From: Pseudomonas sp. Ant30-3
GTDB lineage: Bacteria; Pseudomonadota; Gammaproteobacteria; Pseudomonadales; Pseudomonadaceae
Assembly (NCBI RefSeq): GCF_000690905.1
Contig: NZ_JMCL01000114.1
Location: 1 to 45,034 of the forward strand
Length of the DNA stretch: 45,034 bases
Reading direction: 5' to 3'
The first letter of the stretch is position 1, and each line of letters begins with the position of its first letter. A program made the position numbers and the translations under genes. Under the pieces are notes generated by a model. That model had not been told where the DNA came from. It saw nothing but the letters and a program-made list of their open reading frames with translations, and searched no databases. Positions 33,904 to 42,869 of the stretch are shown here, piece after piece.

Positions 33904-33977
33904 TAAAAGCTTCGCGAGCAGGCTCGCTCCCACAGGTTTTGCATTGCCAATGTGGGAGCGAGCCTGCTCGCGAATGG
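33904..33977. repeat. Inverted REP pair
   Basis: GCTTCGCGAGCAGGCTCGCT (33909-33928, continuing CCCACAG) faces GTGGGAGCGAGCCTGCTCGC (33952-33971, continuing GAA). It lies between puuD and the urate permease gene. Confidence 0.85.
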
Positions 33978-34065
33978 CCGCGCTGCGGTCCACCTGATTC
34001 AAAAAACAGCCGCCAGCAGCACTGCAGCTGTAAATCACAAGAATAAAAAAGATCCGAGGTGTTGC

Positions 34066-35418
34066 ATGTCCGAGCTATCCAAAGCGCGCATCCCCGACGC
34101 ACCCGCCATTCAGCGTTTGCCCCTTTTGCAACTGATCCTGGTCGGGTTGCAACATGTTTTGCTGATGTACGGTGGAGCCATCGCGGTGCCGCTGATCATC
34201 GGACAGGCCGCTGGCCTGAGTCGTGAAGAAATTGCCTTCCTGATCAACGCCGACCTGCTGGTCGCCGGTATCGCCACCATCGTCCAGTCACTGGGCATCG
34301 GCCCTATGGGCATCCGCATGCCCGTGATGATGGGCGCCAGTTTCGCCGCCGTCGGCAGCATGGTTGCCATGGCCGGCATGCCCGGCATCGGTTTGCAGGG
34401 GATCTTCGGCGCGACCATCGCCGCCGGTTTCTTCGGCATGCTCATCGCACCCTTCATGTCCAAAGTCGTACGCTTCTTCCCTCCTCTGGTGACCGGCACG
34501 GTAATCACCTCAATCGGTTTATCGCTCTTCCCCGTCGCCGTGAACTGGGCCGGTGGCGGTGCCGACGCGGAACAATTCGGCTCGCCGATCTACCTGGCCA
34601 TCGCTGCCGTCGTGCTGGCGACGATTCTGCTGGTGCATCGTTTCATGAGCGGTTTCTGGGTCAACATCTCCGTACTCATTGGCATGTGCCTGGGCTACGT
34701 GATCTGCGGCGTGATCGGCATGGTCGATCTCAGCGGCATGGCCTCAGCACCATGGCTGCAGTTCGTGACACCGCTGCACTTCGGCATGCCCAAGTTTGAA
34801 CTGGCACCGATTCTTTCCATGTGCCTGGTGGTGGTGATCATCTTCGTCGAGTCCACCGGCATGTTCCTCGCGCTGGGCAAGATCACCGGCCAGGAAGTCT
34901 GCCCTCGCATGTTGCGTCGGGGCCTGTTGTGCGATGCCGGCGCCTCGTTCTTCGCCGGTTTCTTCAACACCTTCACGCACTCCTCGTTCGCGCAAAACAT
35001 CGGCCTGGTGCAAATGACCGGCGTGCGCTGCCGCTCGGTGACGATCGTTGCCGGCGGGTTGTTGATAGTGTTGAGCCTGCTACCGAAAGCAGCATTTCTG
35101 GTGGCCTCGATTCCACCGGCCGTATTAGGCGGCGCGGCCATTGCGATGTTCGGCATGGTCGCTGCGACCGGGATCAAGATTCTGCAGGAAGCCGACATCG
35201 GTGACCGCCGTAACCAGTTGCTGGTGGCGGTGAGCATCGGCATGGGGCTGATCCCGGTAGTGCGCCCGGAATTCTTCGCGCACCTGCCGCTGTGGATGAG
35301 CCCGATCACTCACAGCGGCATCGCCATGGCGACGTTGAGCGCACTGGCGTTGAACGTGCTGTTCAACATCTTCGGCGGCAAGGAACGCGCGGCCATCAAC
35401 GACTGCCACGCTCACTGA
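34066..35418 (+). CDS. NCS2-family urate/xanthine permease
   Basis: This 450-residue nucleobase-cation symporter-2 protein has about 14 membrane helices. The NAT signature QNIGLVQMTG (QNxGxxxxT) is present, as are LVGLQHVLLMYGGAIAVPLI and IRMPVMMGASFAAVGSM. It is most like the UacT/PbuX urate-xanthine branch, fitting its place in the urate operon. The ATG at 34066 with GAGG upstream is preferred; the frame before it is REP sequence. Substrate urate is inferred from family and context. Confidence 0.93.
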   Translation: MSELSKARIPDAPAIQRLPLLQLILVGLQHVLLMYGGAIAVPLIIGQAAGLSREEIAFLINADLLVAGIATIVQSLGIGPMGIRMPVMMGASFAAVGSMVAMAGMPGIGLQGIFGATIAAGFFGMLIAPFMSKVVRFFPPLVTGTVITSIGLSLFPVAVNWAGGGADAEQFGSPIYLAIAAVVLATILLVHRFMSGFWVNISVLIGMCLGYVICGVIGMVDLSGMASAPWLQFVTPLHFGMPKFELAPILSMCLVVVIIFVESTGMFLALGKITGQEVCPRMLRRGLLCDAGASFFAGFFNTFTHSSFAQNIGLVQMTGVRCRSVTIVAGGLLIVLSLLPKAAFLVASIPPAVLGGAAIAMFGMVAATGIKILQEADIGDRRNQLLVAVSIGMGLIPVVRPEFFAHLPLWMSPITHSGIAMATLSALALNVLFNIFGGKERAAINDCHAH

Positions 35419-35435
35419 CAGCTACGACACGAACC

Positions 35436-35530
35436 CCTTGTAGGAGCCGGCTTGCTGGCGATGACGGCGGATCTGCAAAGCGGGTCTGACTGGCTCACCG
35501 CCATCGCCAGCAAGCCGGCTCCTACAGGGT
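35436..35530. repeat. Inverted REP pair
   Basis: TTGTAGGAGCCGGCTTGCTG (35439-35458, continuing GCGATG) faces CGCCATCGCCAGCAAGCCGG (35499-35518, continuing CTCCTACA). Arms of about 24 bases, nearly perfect, between the permease and the first tsx-like gene. Confidence 0.85.
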
Positions 35531-35577
35531 TTGCGTGAGCCTGTGCCTCAAACAATAAAAACAAGAGGGAGCAACAG

Positions 35578-36363
35578 ATGATTCGGACTCAGAAAAACAT
35601 GCTGTTGGGCGCTGGCCTGGTTGTCGCCAGTCAGGCCATGGCCGGTGATTTGCTGTTATGGCAGAGCAACAGCCTGAGCTACTTGTACGGCAAGAATTTC
35701 GCGATCAATCCGTCAATTCAGCAGACGGTCACCTTCGAGCACGCGGACAAATGGAAGTATGGCGACAACTTTCTATTCGTCGACAAGATCTTCTACAACG
35801 GCGCAGAGGACCGTAACAAAGGACCCAGCGCCTACTATGGCGAATTCAGCCCGCGCCTCTCGTTCGGCAAGATCCTTGACCGTCGCTTCGAATACGGCCC
35901 GATCAAGGATGTATTGCTGGCCATGACCTACGAGTATGGCGAAGACGACAGCGAGTCTTACCTGATCGGGCCCGGTTTTGACCTCGCGGTGCCGGGTTTC
36001 AACTATTTCACCCTCAACTTCTACCGCCGCCAGACCGACGGCCCGCGCGCCGGTGACGGCGTCTGGCAAATCACGCCGGCCTGGTCTTACAGCATTCCGC
36101 TGGGCAAGTCGGACCTGTTAATTGACGGTTATCTGGACTGGGTCGTCGACAACGACCAAAACAGCCGCGGCACTTATCACGCCAACCTGCACATCAATCC
36201 GCAGATCAAATATGACCTGGGGAAGGCCGTGGGCTGGGGTCAGAAACAGGTGTATGTCGGTGCTGAATACAGCTACTGGAAAAACAAGTACGGCATTGAA
36301 AACAGCTCGAACCTGGACACCAATCAAAACACCGCCAGCCTGCTGCTGAAGGTGCACTTCTAA
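35578..36363 (+). CDS. Tsx/OmpK-like outer-membrane channel, copy 1
   Basis: This 261-residue outer-membrane protein belongs to the nucleoside-specific channel (Tsx/OmpK) family. A signal peptide ends at SQAMA (about residue 21). Then come the conserved WQSNSLSYLYGKNFAINPSI and QQTVTFEHADKWKYGDNFLF and a last strand ending LLLKVHF with a terminal Phe. Located right after the urate genes, it would let purines or related compounds cross the outer membrane. GAGGGAG precedes the ATG. A paralogue follows 376 bp downstream. Confidence 0.93.
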   Translation: MIRTQKNMLLGAGLVVASQAMAGDLLLWQSNSLSYLYGKNFAINPSIQQTVTFEHADKWKYGDNFLFVDKIFYNGAEDRNKGPSAYYGEFSPRLSFGKILDRRFEYGPIKDVLLAMTYEYGEDDSESYLIGPGFDLAVPGFNYFTLNFYRRQTDGPRAGDGVWQITPAWSYSIPLGKSDLLIDGYLDWVVDNDQNSRGTYHANLHINPQIKYDLGKAVGWGQKQVYVGAEYSYWKNKYGIENSSNLDTNQNTASLLLKVHF

Positions 36364-36739
36364 AATGATCTGCAACCGTGCCCCAAACCTGTCGTCGGTG
36401 CGCTGTTGCGGAGCACTTGAGACCTGGCCAAGGAGTCAGTATTCTCCGCCGCCGCCCGAATCCGCTTTAAAAAAAAGCCCGGATTTAATTCCTGACCAGA
36501 AAGCCAACTTATCCCGGCTCTGGACGGTTCCAAGGCACTCTGACACACCTCTCAATCGACAGCTCCTGAGCCGCCGAACGGGAGTTTTTTTGCGTTTCGA
36601 AAGCCTTGGCGCAGCTCTTGCTAACAGCACTGAAGCTGACCGATTGGATGAATTTTTACAGCTTGAGAAAAAGGCGCCACACCAGAGCGCCGATCTTAAA
36701 AAAAATAACGTGGAACACCTACTTTTTGGGAGCAACCGA
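36364..36739 (+). other. Gap between the two tsx-like genes
   Basis: The 376-bp gap happens to be open in the frame of the second tsx-like gene, but it has no signal sequence and no SD at its ATG, and it contains runs of A and T, so I do not treat it as coding. A probable terminator lies at 36563-36591. A hairpin (GGCGC 36673-36677, GCGCC 36687-36691) would terminate minus-strand transcripts. A promoter for copy 2 is expected but not identified. Confidence 0.6.
36563..36591 (+). terminator. Probable terminator after tsx copy 1
   Basis: CTC...CCG pairs with CGGGAG, with a bulge in the 5' arm, followed by seven T. The stem is imperfect, so the call is tentative. Confidence 0.45.
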
Positions 36740-37525
36740 ATGAAACGTACATGCACTAGCCTGATGCTGGCCGGATCCCTGCTGGCCGGGAGCCAGGCCA
36801 TGGCTGCTGACTTGCTGCAATGGCAGGACAACAGCCTGACCTACCTGTATGGCAAAGACTTCCAGGTCAACCCGCGCATCCAGCAAACCGTGACTTTCGA
36901 GCACGCCGATGGCTGGAAATACGGGGATAACTTCTTCTTCCTCGACAAGATTTTCTACAACGGTGAAGACGACTTCAACGCGGGCCCGAACACCTACTAC
37001 GGCGAATTCAGTCCGCGCATCTCCATGGGCAAAGTACTGGACCAGAAGATTGAATTTGGCCCGGTCAAAGACGTGCTGCTGGCGATGACTTACGAGTTTG
37101 GCGAAGGCGATAACGAGTCCTACCTGATCGGTCCTGGTTTCGACCTGGCGATTCCGGGCTTCGACTACTTCCAGCTGAACTTCTATCAACGCCACACAGA
37201 CGGTTCGCGTGCCGGCGACAACGTCTGGCAGGTCACGCCGGTTTGGGCTTACAGCATTCCGGTCGGCGACTCGACCATCCTGATCGATGGTTTCATGGAC
37301 TGGGTCGTGGATAACGACTCCAACTCCAAAGGCGACTACCACGCCAACCTGCACTTCAACCCGCAAGTTAAATATGACTTGGGCAAAGCGCTGAATTTCG
37401 GCGAGAAGCAGTTGTATGTGGGTGTGGAATACGACTATTGGTCAGACAAGTACGGGATTGAGGATAGCCAAGTGTTCAAGACTGATCAGAGCGTGACGAG
37501 CTTTTTGATGAAGGTGCATTTTTAA
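36740..37525 (+). CDS. Tsx/OmpK-like outer-membrane channel, copy 2
   Basis: This 261-residue protein has the same length as copy 1 and is clearly its paralogue: signal peptide ending at SQAMA, then WQDNSLTYLYGKDFQVNPRI and QQTVTFEHADGWKYGDNFFF, and the terminal SFLMKVHF. Differences concentrate in the middle (surface-loop) parts and near the end. GGGAG precedes the ATG at 36740; the upstream open frame is not used. It may differ from copy 1 in substrate. A hairpin terminator follows. Confidence 0.92.
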   Translation: MKRTCTSLMLAGSLLAGSQAMAADLLQWQDNSLTYLYGKDFQVNPRIQQTVTFEHADGWKYGDNFFFLDKIFYNGEDDFNAGPNTYYGEFSPRISMGKVLDQKIEFGPVKDVLLAMTYEFGEGDNESYLIGPGFDLAIPGFDYFQLNFYQRHTDGSRAGDNVWQVTPVWAYSIPVGDSTILIDGFMDWVVDNDSNSKGDYHANLHFNPQVKYDLGKALNFGEKQLYVGVEYDYWSDKYGIEDSQVFKTDQSVTSFLMKVHF

Positions 37526-37549
37526 ACGACGTCTTCGGACATCGGAACT

Positions 37550-37587
37550 TACCTGCGCAACCCACTGCGTAGGTAGGTTAATTTTTA
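37550..37587 (+). terminator. Terminator after tsx copy 2
   Basis: TACCTGCGCA (37550-37559) pairs with TGCGTAGGTA (37566-37575), one G-T pair, then GGTTAATTTTT. It touches the convergent end of the Rhs gene. Confidence 0.7.
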
Positions 37588-40398
37588 ATGAAAAGCTTGC
37601 ACTTGGTCACTCCTTTTCAGGACCAGACTCTTTAAATGCAGCTCAAATGCAGAGTACGCAAGACTGTCTGCATTCTCAGCAGCTATGGCACTTCGATAGA
37701 CTTGATTATTCTCGCCATTGAATATATCTACCGCCTCATCATGGCTCAACTCTACTTCGCTCTCCAAAATTTCAGTCACGTGCACTAGCATGCTATTTTT
37801 TAACGCACTTTCAACTTCCTTCAAATAACTCCCAGACTTTCCAGCGACAATGGCACTGGAGTGCGCCCTAGCCGATTTCAGATCGCCTGAGTAGAGATAG
37901 CTATCTAGGGAGGTCATTGCATTTATGTTTGGGCAATACCAGTAATCATCCGAAGATGGCCCCTCAATGGCGAAACCTGATACTTTTCCGAGGTGACTTA
38001 TTTCATGAGCAAGCACTGTAGATAAAACTTCACTTCCATCCAGATGTCTGCGATTAAAGAAAATTCGACCATGCTCATCCTCTGTATGGATTTTAGCAAC
38101 CGAGGTATCCCCGGGAGGATAGTCGAGCTTCACCATTTTATCAGCCCCCAAACCTGAAGAAACAAATTCTGAAACCAGTGCCTCTATCTCGCCCCATGCC
38201 TTAATGACTCTACTCAGGATACTTTCATATCGCCTTCCGAAATACGCGAACAAAATCTCTTTACTTTCTGCCGGATAGTTCGCAACCATCTCTTGCGCGC
38301 TAGCCATGGAAAGACGCGCCTCAGCCAGGCTCCTATCGATAAGATCACGTTCACCGAAGGAGAACTCGTCAAGTCCACGGGCTAATATTGCATAACCTTT
38401 ATCCGTGAAATATTCTTCAACTTTATCGCCAGCTCCGGCATAAATCCGGCCATCCACGTCGTAATTATTTACCGCGTTGTTTTGAACAAACTTATAAAAA
38501 TTCAGACCATCTATGATGCCAGCTGGATCCGGACTCACCCACCGCTGCAACCAAGGCGCGTAATACCGATACCCATAATAATAAAGGCCCGTCGCATCGC
38601 GCTCTTTACCCGAATACCGGACCGTCTTGTACTTGGCTTCAATTTCGCCGGCACCCGCCCACAACGCGGTCCCGCCAAACGGGTAATACACCTCGCGGCT
38701 CAACACCGCGCCCTGATCATCCAGCTCCAATGTGCTGGAATTCAAATGATTGCTCAGGCTATACCGCAACTGATCGTTATGAACCTCGCGCGGTAGTTTC
38801 GTGACCCAATGCAAAGCGCGGACATGGCTGCGCCCCGCTTCAACACTGATCACATGGCGCTCTTCTCCGGTGGCCTTATCGCGATGAATCTCCAGACCCG
38901 GCAAGTAGCGTACTTCAGCGCGTAGGGCGCGATGCGCAGTTTGAGTACAGCGCACTTTGCGCAAGCGATGCCCAGGCTGGTCGTAGCCATAACACTCGGT
39001 ATCGTCCGGGCCGTCATCGCGTTTGACCAGCGTGACGCTGCTCAACTCATTACGAATGTTCCAGTGCATCCGTTGGCCGCGCTGCAATTCCAGCTGATTG
39101 CCGTTGGCGTCGAAGGCACCAGGCAGATGTTCCTTATCAGCGACGCTGCGATTGCTGTGCAAGGCAGTAAACATCTCGAACTTTTCTGCCCCGCTGTGAT
39201 GGCGAACCAGCAGATTTCCGCCAGCATCATAGTTGAACGTCTGGGTGTACTGGCGCAATTGGTTGGGGTCGAGCGGCGTCGTTTGCCAGGTGGGCAATGC
39301 CGGGCCATGACTCGGCTGACTCACTTCACAACTGGTGGCTTCGATCAGTTGATAGAGGCTGTCGTACACATAACAACAGACCGGATCAAGGCGCTGGTTA
39401 TTGAAGTAACTGGTGGGTTGAGCGCGGTCTTCAATGCGGATGATGTTGCCGACAGGATCGTAGCCATAATGGAAATCTTGAAGCGCCTGCCCGTCGGCAC
39501 TGCAGGACTGCAACTGCAGCAACCGCCCGTCTTCATCCGAGAAACGCGCCGTACTGATAATCCCGTTGCCCGCTTGTTCGCGAATACTTCTGCCCAGCGC
39601 GTCGTAGTCAATTTCGCTGACCAGCAAATGCGGTTCGTCCGAAGAATCGGCCAGCTGCAAACGCGTCTCTCGCAACTGCCCGGCGCGGTCATAAGCGAAA
39701 GATCGGACGTTGCGCATGGCGTCGGTCTGACGGCTCATTCCCCCCGCCGGACCATAGTGCTGCGACGTCTCGAACACCTCGGTTTCCAGTCGTACCTCTG
39801 CAGAGTCGGAGGACCAATTCACCGGCTCAAGATCCGCCAGAAATCGCGTTTGCTCCGTCAGCAGCAGCCCACCAACGCCATACTCGCAGCAGCTGCGACG
39901 CCCCACCGGATGGTCATGGCGGATCAGTTGACCACACTGATTGTGGACGGCGAACCCTAGGTTGCCATCACCATATACAAACCGGTCAGACACTCGCGGT
40001 TGTTCACCGGCCCTCTGTTCCACCACAGCAACCGGGCGCTGCAGTGAATCGTACTCGGTGTGCCGCTGGCTAAGGCGCCCATCCCAGAAAGAGCATGTCG
40101 AACCTGCCTGATCCAGCAAACTTACCTGCCAACCGGCATCCACGCTCTCCACCCGAAGCGGCCGGCCCTGCAAATCAAAAGTGTTTTCGAGATTCGGTTT
40201 CGGCGCCGCCCCCCACAACCTTGGGTCCCAGGAAGCATAAAGCCGTCCGGCAGCATCAAAGCGATTACGGGTTATGCGCGCCTCAACGGAAGGTGTCAGC
40301 GGCTCACGGCGGTAGGCAATATTTCGGACAAGCAACCCATGCGGATCCAGCACCGACAGTGTCGGCGTATGGGCATCGATCCCTCGCGTAGCTGCCAT
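37585..40398 (-). CDS. TccC/Rhs-repeat toxin with C-terminal metalloprotease-like domain
   Basis: This 937-residue protein has a TccC-type N-terminus (HTPTLSVLDPHGLLVRNIAY), many YD/RHS repeats (about 40-580) and the Rhs core (YSGKERDATGLYYYGYRYYA, then SPDPAG with D624 and D647-V-D-G650). In TccC proteins this core encloses and cleaves off a variable toxin. The toxin part here is about 287 residues with HEISH at 798-802 followed by SSDDYWY (D817/D818). That is compatible with an aspzincin (M35/lysine-specific endopeptidase-like) zinc site; other zincin families remain possible. Its DNA is visibly AT-richer than the core. No TcA/TcB gene and no immunity gene are nearby. GAGG precedes the ATG. 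Confidence 0.88.
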   Translation of the reverse strand: MAATRGIDAHTPTLSVLDPHGLLVRNIAYRREPLTPSVEARITRNRFDAAGRLYASWDPRLWGAAPKPNLENTFDLQGRPLRVESVDAGWQVSLLDQAGSTCSFWDGRLSQRHTEYDSLQRPVAVVEQRAGEQPRVSDRFVYGDGNLGFAVHNQCGQLIRHDHPVGRRSCCEYGVGGLLLTEQTRFLADLEPVNWSSDSAEVRLETEVFETSQHYGPAGGMSRQTDAMRNVRSFAYDRAGQLRETRLQLADSSDEPHLLVSEIDYDALGRSIREQAGNGIISTARFSDEDGRLLQLQSCSADGQALQDFHYGYDPVGNIIRIEDRAQPTSYFNNQRLDPVCCYVYDSLYQLIEATSCEVSQPSHGPALPTWQTTPLDPNQLRQYTQTFNYDAGGNLLVRHHSGAEKFEMFTALHSNRSVADKEHLPGAFDANGNQLELQRGQRMHWNIRNELSSVTLVKRDDGPDDTECYGYDQPGHRLRKVRCTQTAHRALRAEVRYLPGLEIHRDKATGEERHVISVEAGRSHVRALHWVTKLPREVHNDQLRYSLSNHLNSSTLELDDQGAVLSREVYYPFGGTALWAGAGEIEAKYKTVRYSGKERDATGLYYYGYRYYAPWLQRWVSPDPAGIIDGLNFYKFVQNNAVNNYDVDGRIYAGAGDKVEEYFTDKGYAILARGLDEFSFGERDLIDRSLAEARLSMASAQEMVANYPAESKEILFAYFGRRYESILSRVIKAWGEIEALVSEFVSSGLGADKMVKLDYPPGDTSVAKIHTEDEHGRIFFNRRHLDGSEVLSTVLAHEISHLGKVSGFAIEGPSSDDYWYCPNINAMTSLDSYLYSGDLKSARAHSSAIVAGKSGSYLKEVESALKNSMLVHVTEILESEVELSHDEAVDIFNGENNQVYRSAIAAENADSLAYSAFELHLKSLVLKRSDQVQAFH

Positions 40399-40471
40399 CG
40401 TCCGCCCCTCTACCTGAGGGTTTCAATCTGAGCGAATAGCCTGTCATGCGTCTACTGTCACAACTGACAGT

Positions 40472-41641
40472 TCAAGCGGTTTCAGATGCCGGTAGTCCCA
40501 GAAACCGACTCAACTCCTCCCGCTTGGCCAACGCATCGCGCCGCCCCAGATCAATCAACTCGCTGCAATAACCCGCCTCGAACAGCAAATAACTCAACAC
40601 CCCCGCCCCGCTCGTCTTGGTGGCCCCCGGGCCACGCAGAAACAAGCGCAACGCCGCCGGCAATTCCTGCCGATGCCGCGCTGCAATCTCATCAATGGGC
40701 TGACTTGGCGATATCACCAGCACTTCAACCGGTGCCACACCCAGCGCGCGGGTTGGCGTGCCGTCGGGTAGCAGGTGACTGAACTGATTCAGACGCTGCA
40801 GCAACTCGATGTCGCTCTCCAGGCTGTCAATAAACGTGCTGTTGAGCATGTGACCGCCAATCTGCGCCAGCGACGGCTGCTGACCGGTGTAAGCGCGTTG
40901 CAGTGGCTGTTGCGGATCGAGGCCGCGGGGATTACCGCTGACGCCCACCACCAATACGCGGCTGGCGCCCAGGTGCAGGGCCGGACTTATCGGGGCCGAT
41001 TGCCGAACCGCGCCGTCGCCGAAATATTCTTCGCCGATTTTCACCGGCTCGAATAACAGCGGAATGGCGGAGCTGGCGAGTAAGTGATCGACCGTCAATT
41101 GTGTAGGAACGCCGATACGTCGATGACGCAACCAGGCGTCGATGGTGCCGCCGCCCTGATAGAACGTCACCGCCTGACCGGATTCGTAGCCGAACGCGGT
41201 CACGGCCACCGCCTGCAATTGCTTTTGCGCGATGGCCTCGCTGATGCCGCTGAGATTGAGTTTTTCTTCGAGCAAGCCGCGCAGCGGCGAGCAGTTGAGC
41301 AAGGCCACCGGCACTTTTGTACCGATGCCCAGCAAGCTGCGGCTGACGAAGCGACTGGCCTGATGGACCACGCCGGGCCAATCGCTGCGCAGCACCTGAT
41401 GGCTGCGAAAGCCCTGCCAGAAAGCGGTCAGCCGTTCGATCGCGCCGCGAAAATCCATCGCGCCACTGGCCAGGCGGACCGCGTTGATCGCGCCGGCCGA
41501 AGTCCCGACGATCACCGGAAACGGGTTGTTTGCACCTTCCGGCAGTAATTCGGCAATCGCCGCCAGTACGCCGACCTGATAGGCCGCCCGGGCCCCGCCG
41601 CCGGAGAGAATCAAACCTGTGACCGGTTCACCTGGAATCAT
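40472..41641 (-). CDS. Patatin-like phospholipase
   Basis: This 389-residue protein has the patatin fold: oxyanion-hole GGGARAAYQVG (14-24), nucleophile elbow GTSAG with S48, and the DGA motif with D209 in YFGDGAVRQSAPISPALHLG. The Ser-Asp dyad is complete, so lipid acyl hydrolase activity is expected. No signal peptide is seen. AAGGAG lies 8 bases before the ATG at 41641; a TTG two codons earlier is less likely. The C-terminal third is of unknown role. Monocistronic, 73 bp from the divergent side of the Rhs gene. Confidence 0.92.
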   Translation of the reverse strand: MIPGEPVTGLILSGGGARAAYQVGVLAAIAELLPEGANNPFPVIVGTSAGAINAVRLASGAMDFRGAIERLTAFWQGFRSHQVLRSDWPGVVHQASRFVSRSLLGIGTKVPVALLNCSPLRGLLEEKLNLSGISEAIAQKQLQAVAVTAFGYESGQAVTFYQGGGTIDAWLRHRRIGVPTQLTVDHLLASSAIPLLFEPVKIGEEYFGDGAVRQSAPISPALHLGASRVLVVGVSGNPRGLDPQQPLQRAYTGQQPSLAQIGGHMLNSTFIDSLESDIELLQRLNQFSHLLPDGTPTRALGVAPVEVLVISPSQPIDEIAARHRQELPAALRLFLRGPGATKTSGAGVLSYLLFEAGYCSELIDLGRRDALAKREELSRFLGLPASETA

Positions 41642-41687
41642 GCACAACGCTCCTTGGTGCTTAATGGGATTTCATTGCCAACCGCCT

Positions 41688-41815
41688 CCCTTGTGGGAGC
41701 GAGTCTGCTCCGGGCGGCGTTCCGACGAAGGTCGTCAACGATAGAGCTGGCAGCCTGACACCCCACAGCGCTCTCAGGTTTTTCGCGAGCAGGCTCGCTC
41801 CCACAGGGAAACGAA
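41688..41815. repeat. REP elements between patatin and lpxL genes
   Basis: A copy GTGGGAGCGAGTCTGCTCCG (41694-41713) and an inverted copy TTCGCGAGCAGGCTCGCTCC (41782-41801, continuing CACAGG). No gene is seen between them. Confidence 0.75.
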
Positions 41816-41818
41816 GAT

Positions 41819-42751
41819 TCAACCGCGTTTGGCGTACAGCTTCGGTTCACCGGGCGGACGGCTCTTGAAGCGCCGATGCGCCCACAGGTACTGCTCCGGG
41901 CATTCACGCAACACGCCTTCGACCCACCGGTTGATGCGCAGGCAATCCGCCTCTTCGGTTTCGCCGGGGAAACCTTCGAGCGGCGGATGAATTGTCAGCC
42001 GATAACCGCTGCCGTCCGCCAGACGCTGCTGCGTGAACGGCACCACCAGCGCCTTGCCGAGCCGCGCAAACTTGCTGGTGGCGGTGACGGTGGCGGCCTG
42101 AATGCCGAACAGCGGCACAAAAATACTTTGTTTGGCGCCGTAATCCTGATCCGGCGCATACCAGATCGCCCGACCGGCACGCAGCAGTTTGAGCATGCCG
42201 CGCACGTCATCGCGCTCCACGGCCAGCGAATCGAGATTGTGTCGCTCGCGGCCGCTACGCTGGATGTAGTCGAACAGTGGGTTCTTATGCTCGCGGTACA
42301 TGCCATCGATGGTGTGCTGCTGGCCGAGCAATGCTGCGCCGATTTCCAGCGTAGTGAAATGCACCGCCATCAGAATCACGCCTTTGCCTTCGCGTTGAGC
42401 CTTTTGCAGATGCTCAAGGCCTTCGACGTGGGCAAGCTTCGCCAGACGCTCGCGCGACCACCACCAGCTCATGGCCATTTCGAAAAATGCGATGCCGGTG
42501 GAAGCAAAGTTTTCCCTGAGCAGTCGTTTGCGCTCGGCCGGCGTTTTTTCCGGGAAACACAGTTCCAGATTGCGCTTGGCGATGCGCCGTCGGTCGCCCG
42601 CTGCGCGATACATTACGGCACCCAAGGCGCGTCCGATAAACAGCAACGCCGGATACGGCAGCTGAACGATCAGCCATAACAGCCCCAAGCCACACCACAG
42701 CGGCCAGAAACGTGGCATCAGAAAGGTTTTTCGAAAACGCGGGCGATCCAT
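41819..42751 (-). CDS. lpxL: Lipid A lauroyl acyltransferase (LpxL/HtrB)
   Basis: This 310-residue inner-membrane enzyme adds a secondary acyl chain to the lipid A precursor. One N-terminal membrane helix (about 17-42) is followed by the catalytic HX4E motif (H131, E136 in AVHFTTLEIG), then IWYAPDQDYGAKQSIFVPLF and a C-terminal QYLWAHRRFKSRP, all LpxL-type. H131/E136 sit one position from E. coli LpxL. The start at 42751 was chosen by homology to this length; the frame is open much further upstream but overlaps minC. It could be either of two LpxL paralogues common in Pseudomonas. Confidence 0.93.
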   Translation of the reverse strand: MDRPRFRKTFLMPRFWPLWCGLGLLWLIVQLPYPALLFIGRALGAVMYRAAGDRRRIAKRNLELCFPEKTPAERKRLLRENFASTGIAFFEMAMSWWWSRERLAKLAHVEGLEHLQKAQREGKGVILMAVHFTTLEIGAALLGQQHTIDGMYREHKNPLFDYIQRSGRERHNLDSLAVERDDVRGMLKLLRAGRAIWYAPDQDYGAKQSIFVPLFGIQAATVTATSKFARLGKALVVPFTQQRLADGSGYRLTIHPPLEGFPGETEEADCLRINRWVEGVLRECPEQYLWAHRRFKSRPPGEPKLYAKRG

Positions 42752-42869
42752 TAAGGGTTCCGGAAAGACGATGGCCGCGCATTCTACATCGTTCGAACCG
42801 GGTTGCGGCTCGCGAGCGTTCTCGTTATAAGTCTCGGCACTTTTAGTGACAAGCCGTTGTATGCCGACC

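Noticed and set aside
36365..36739. In-frame N-terminal extension of tsx copy 2, or a separate small gene
   Set aside because: It would put the signal peptide in the middle of the protein, includes a terminator-like hairpin, and resembles no known family.
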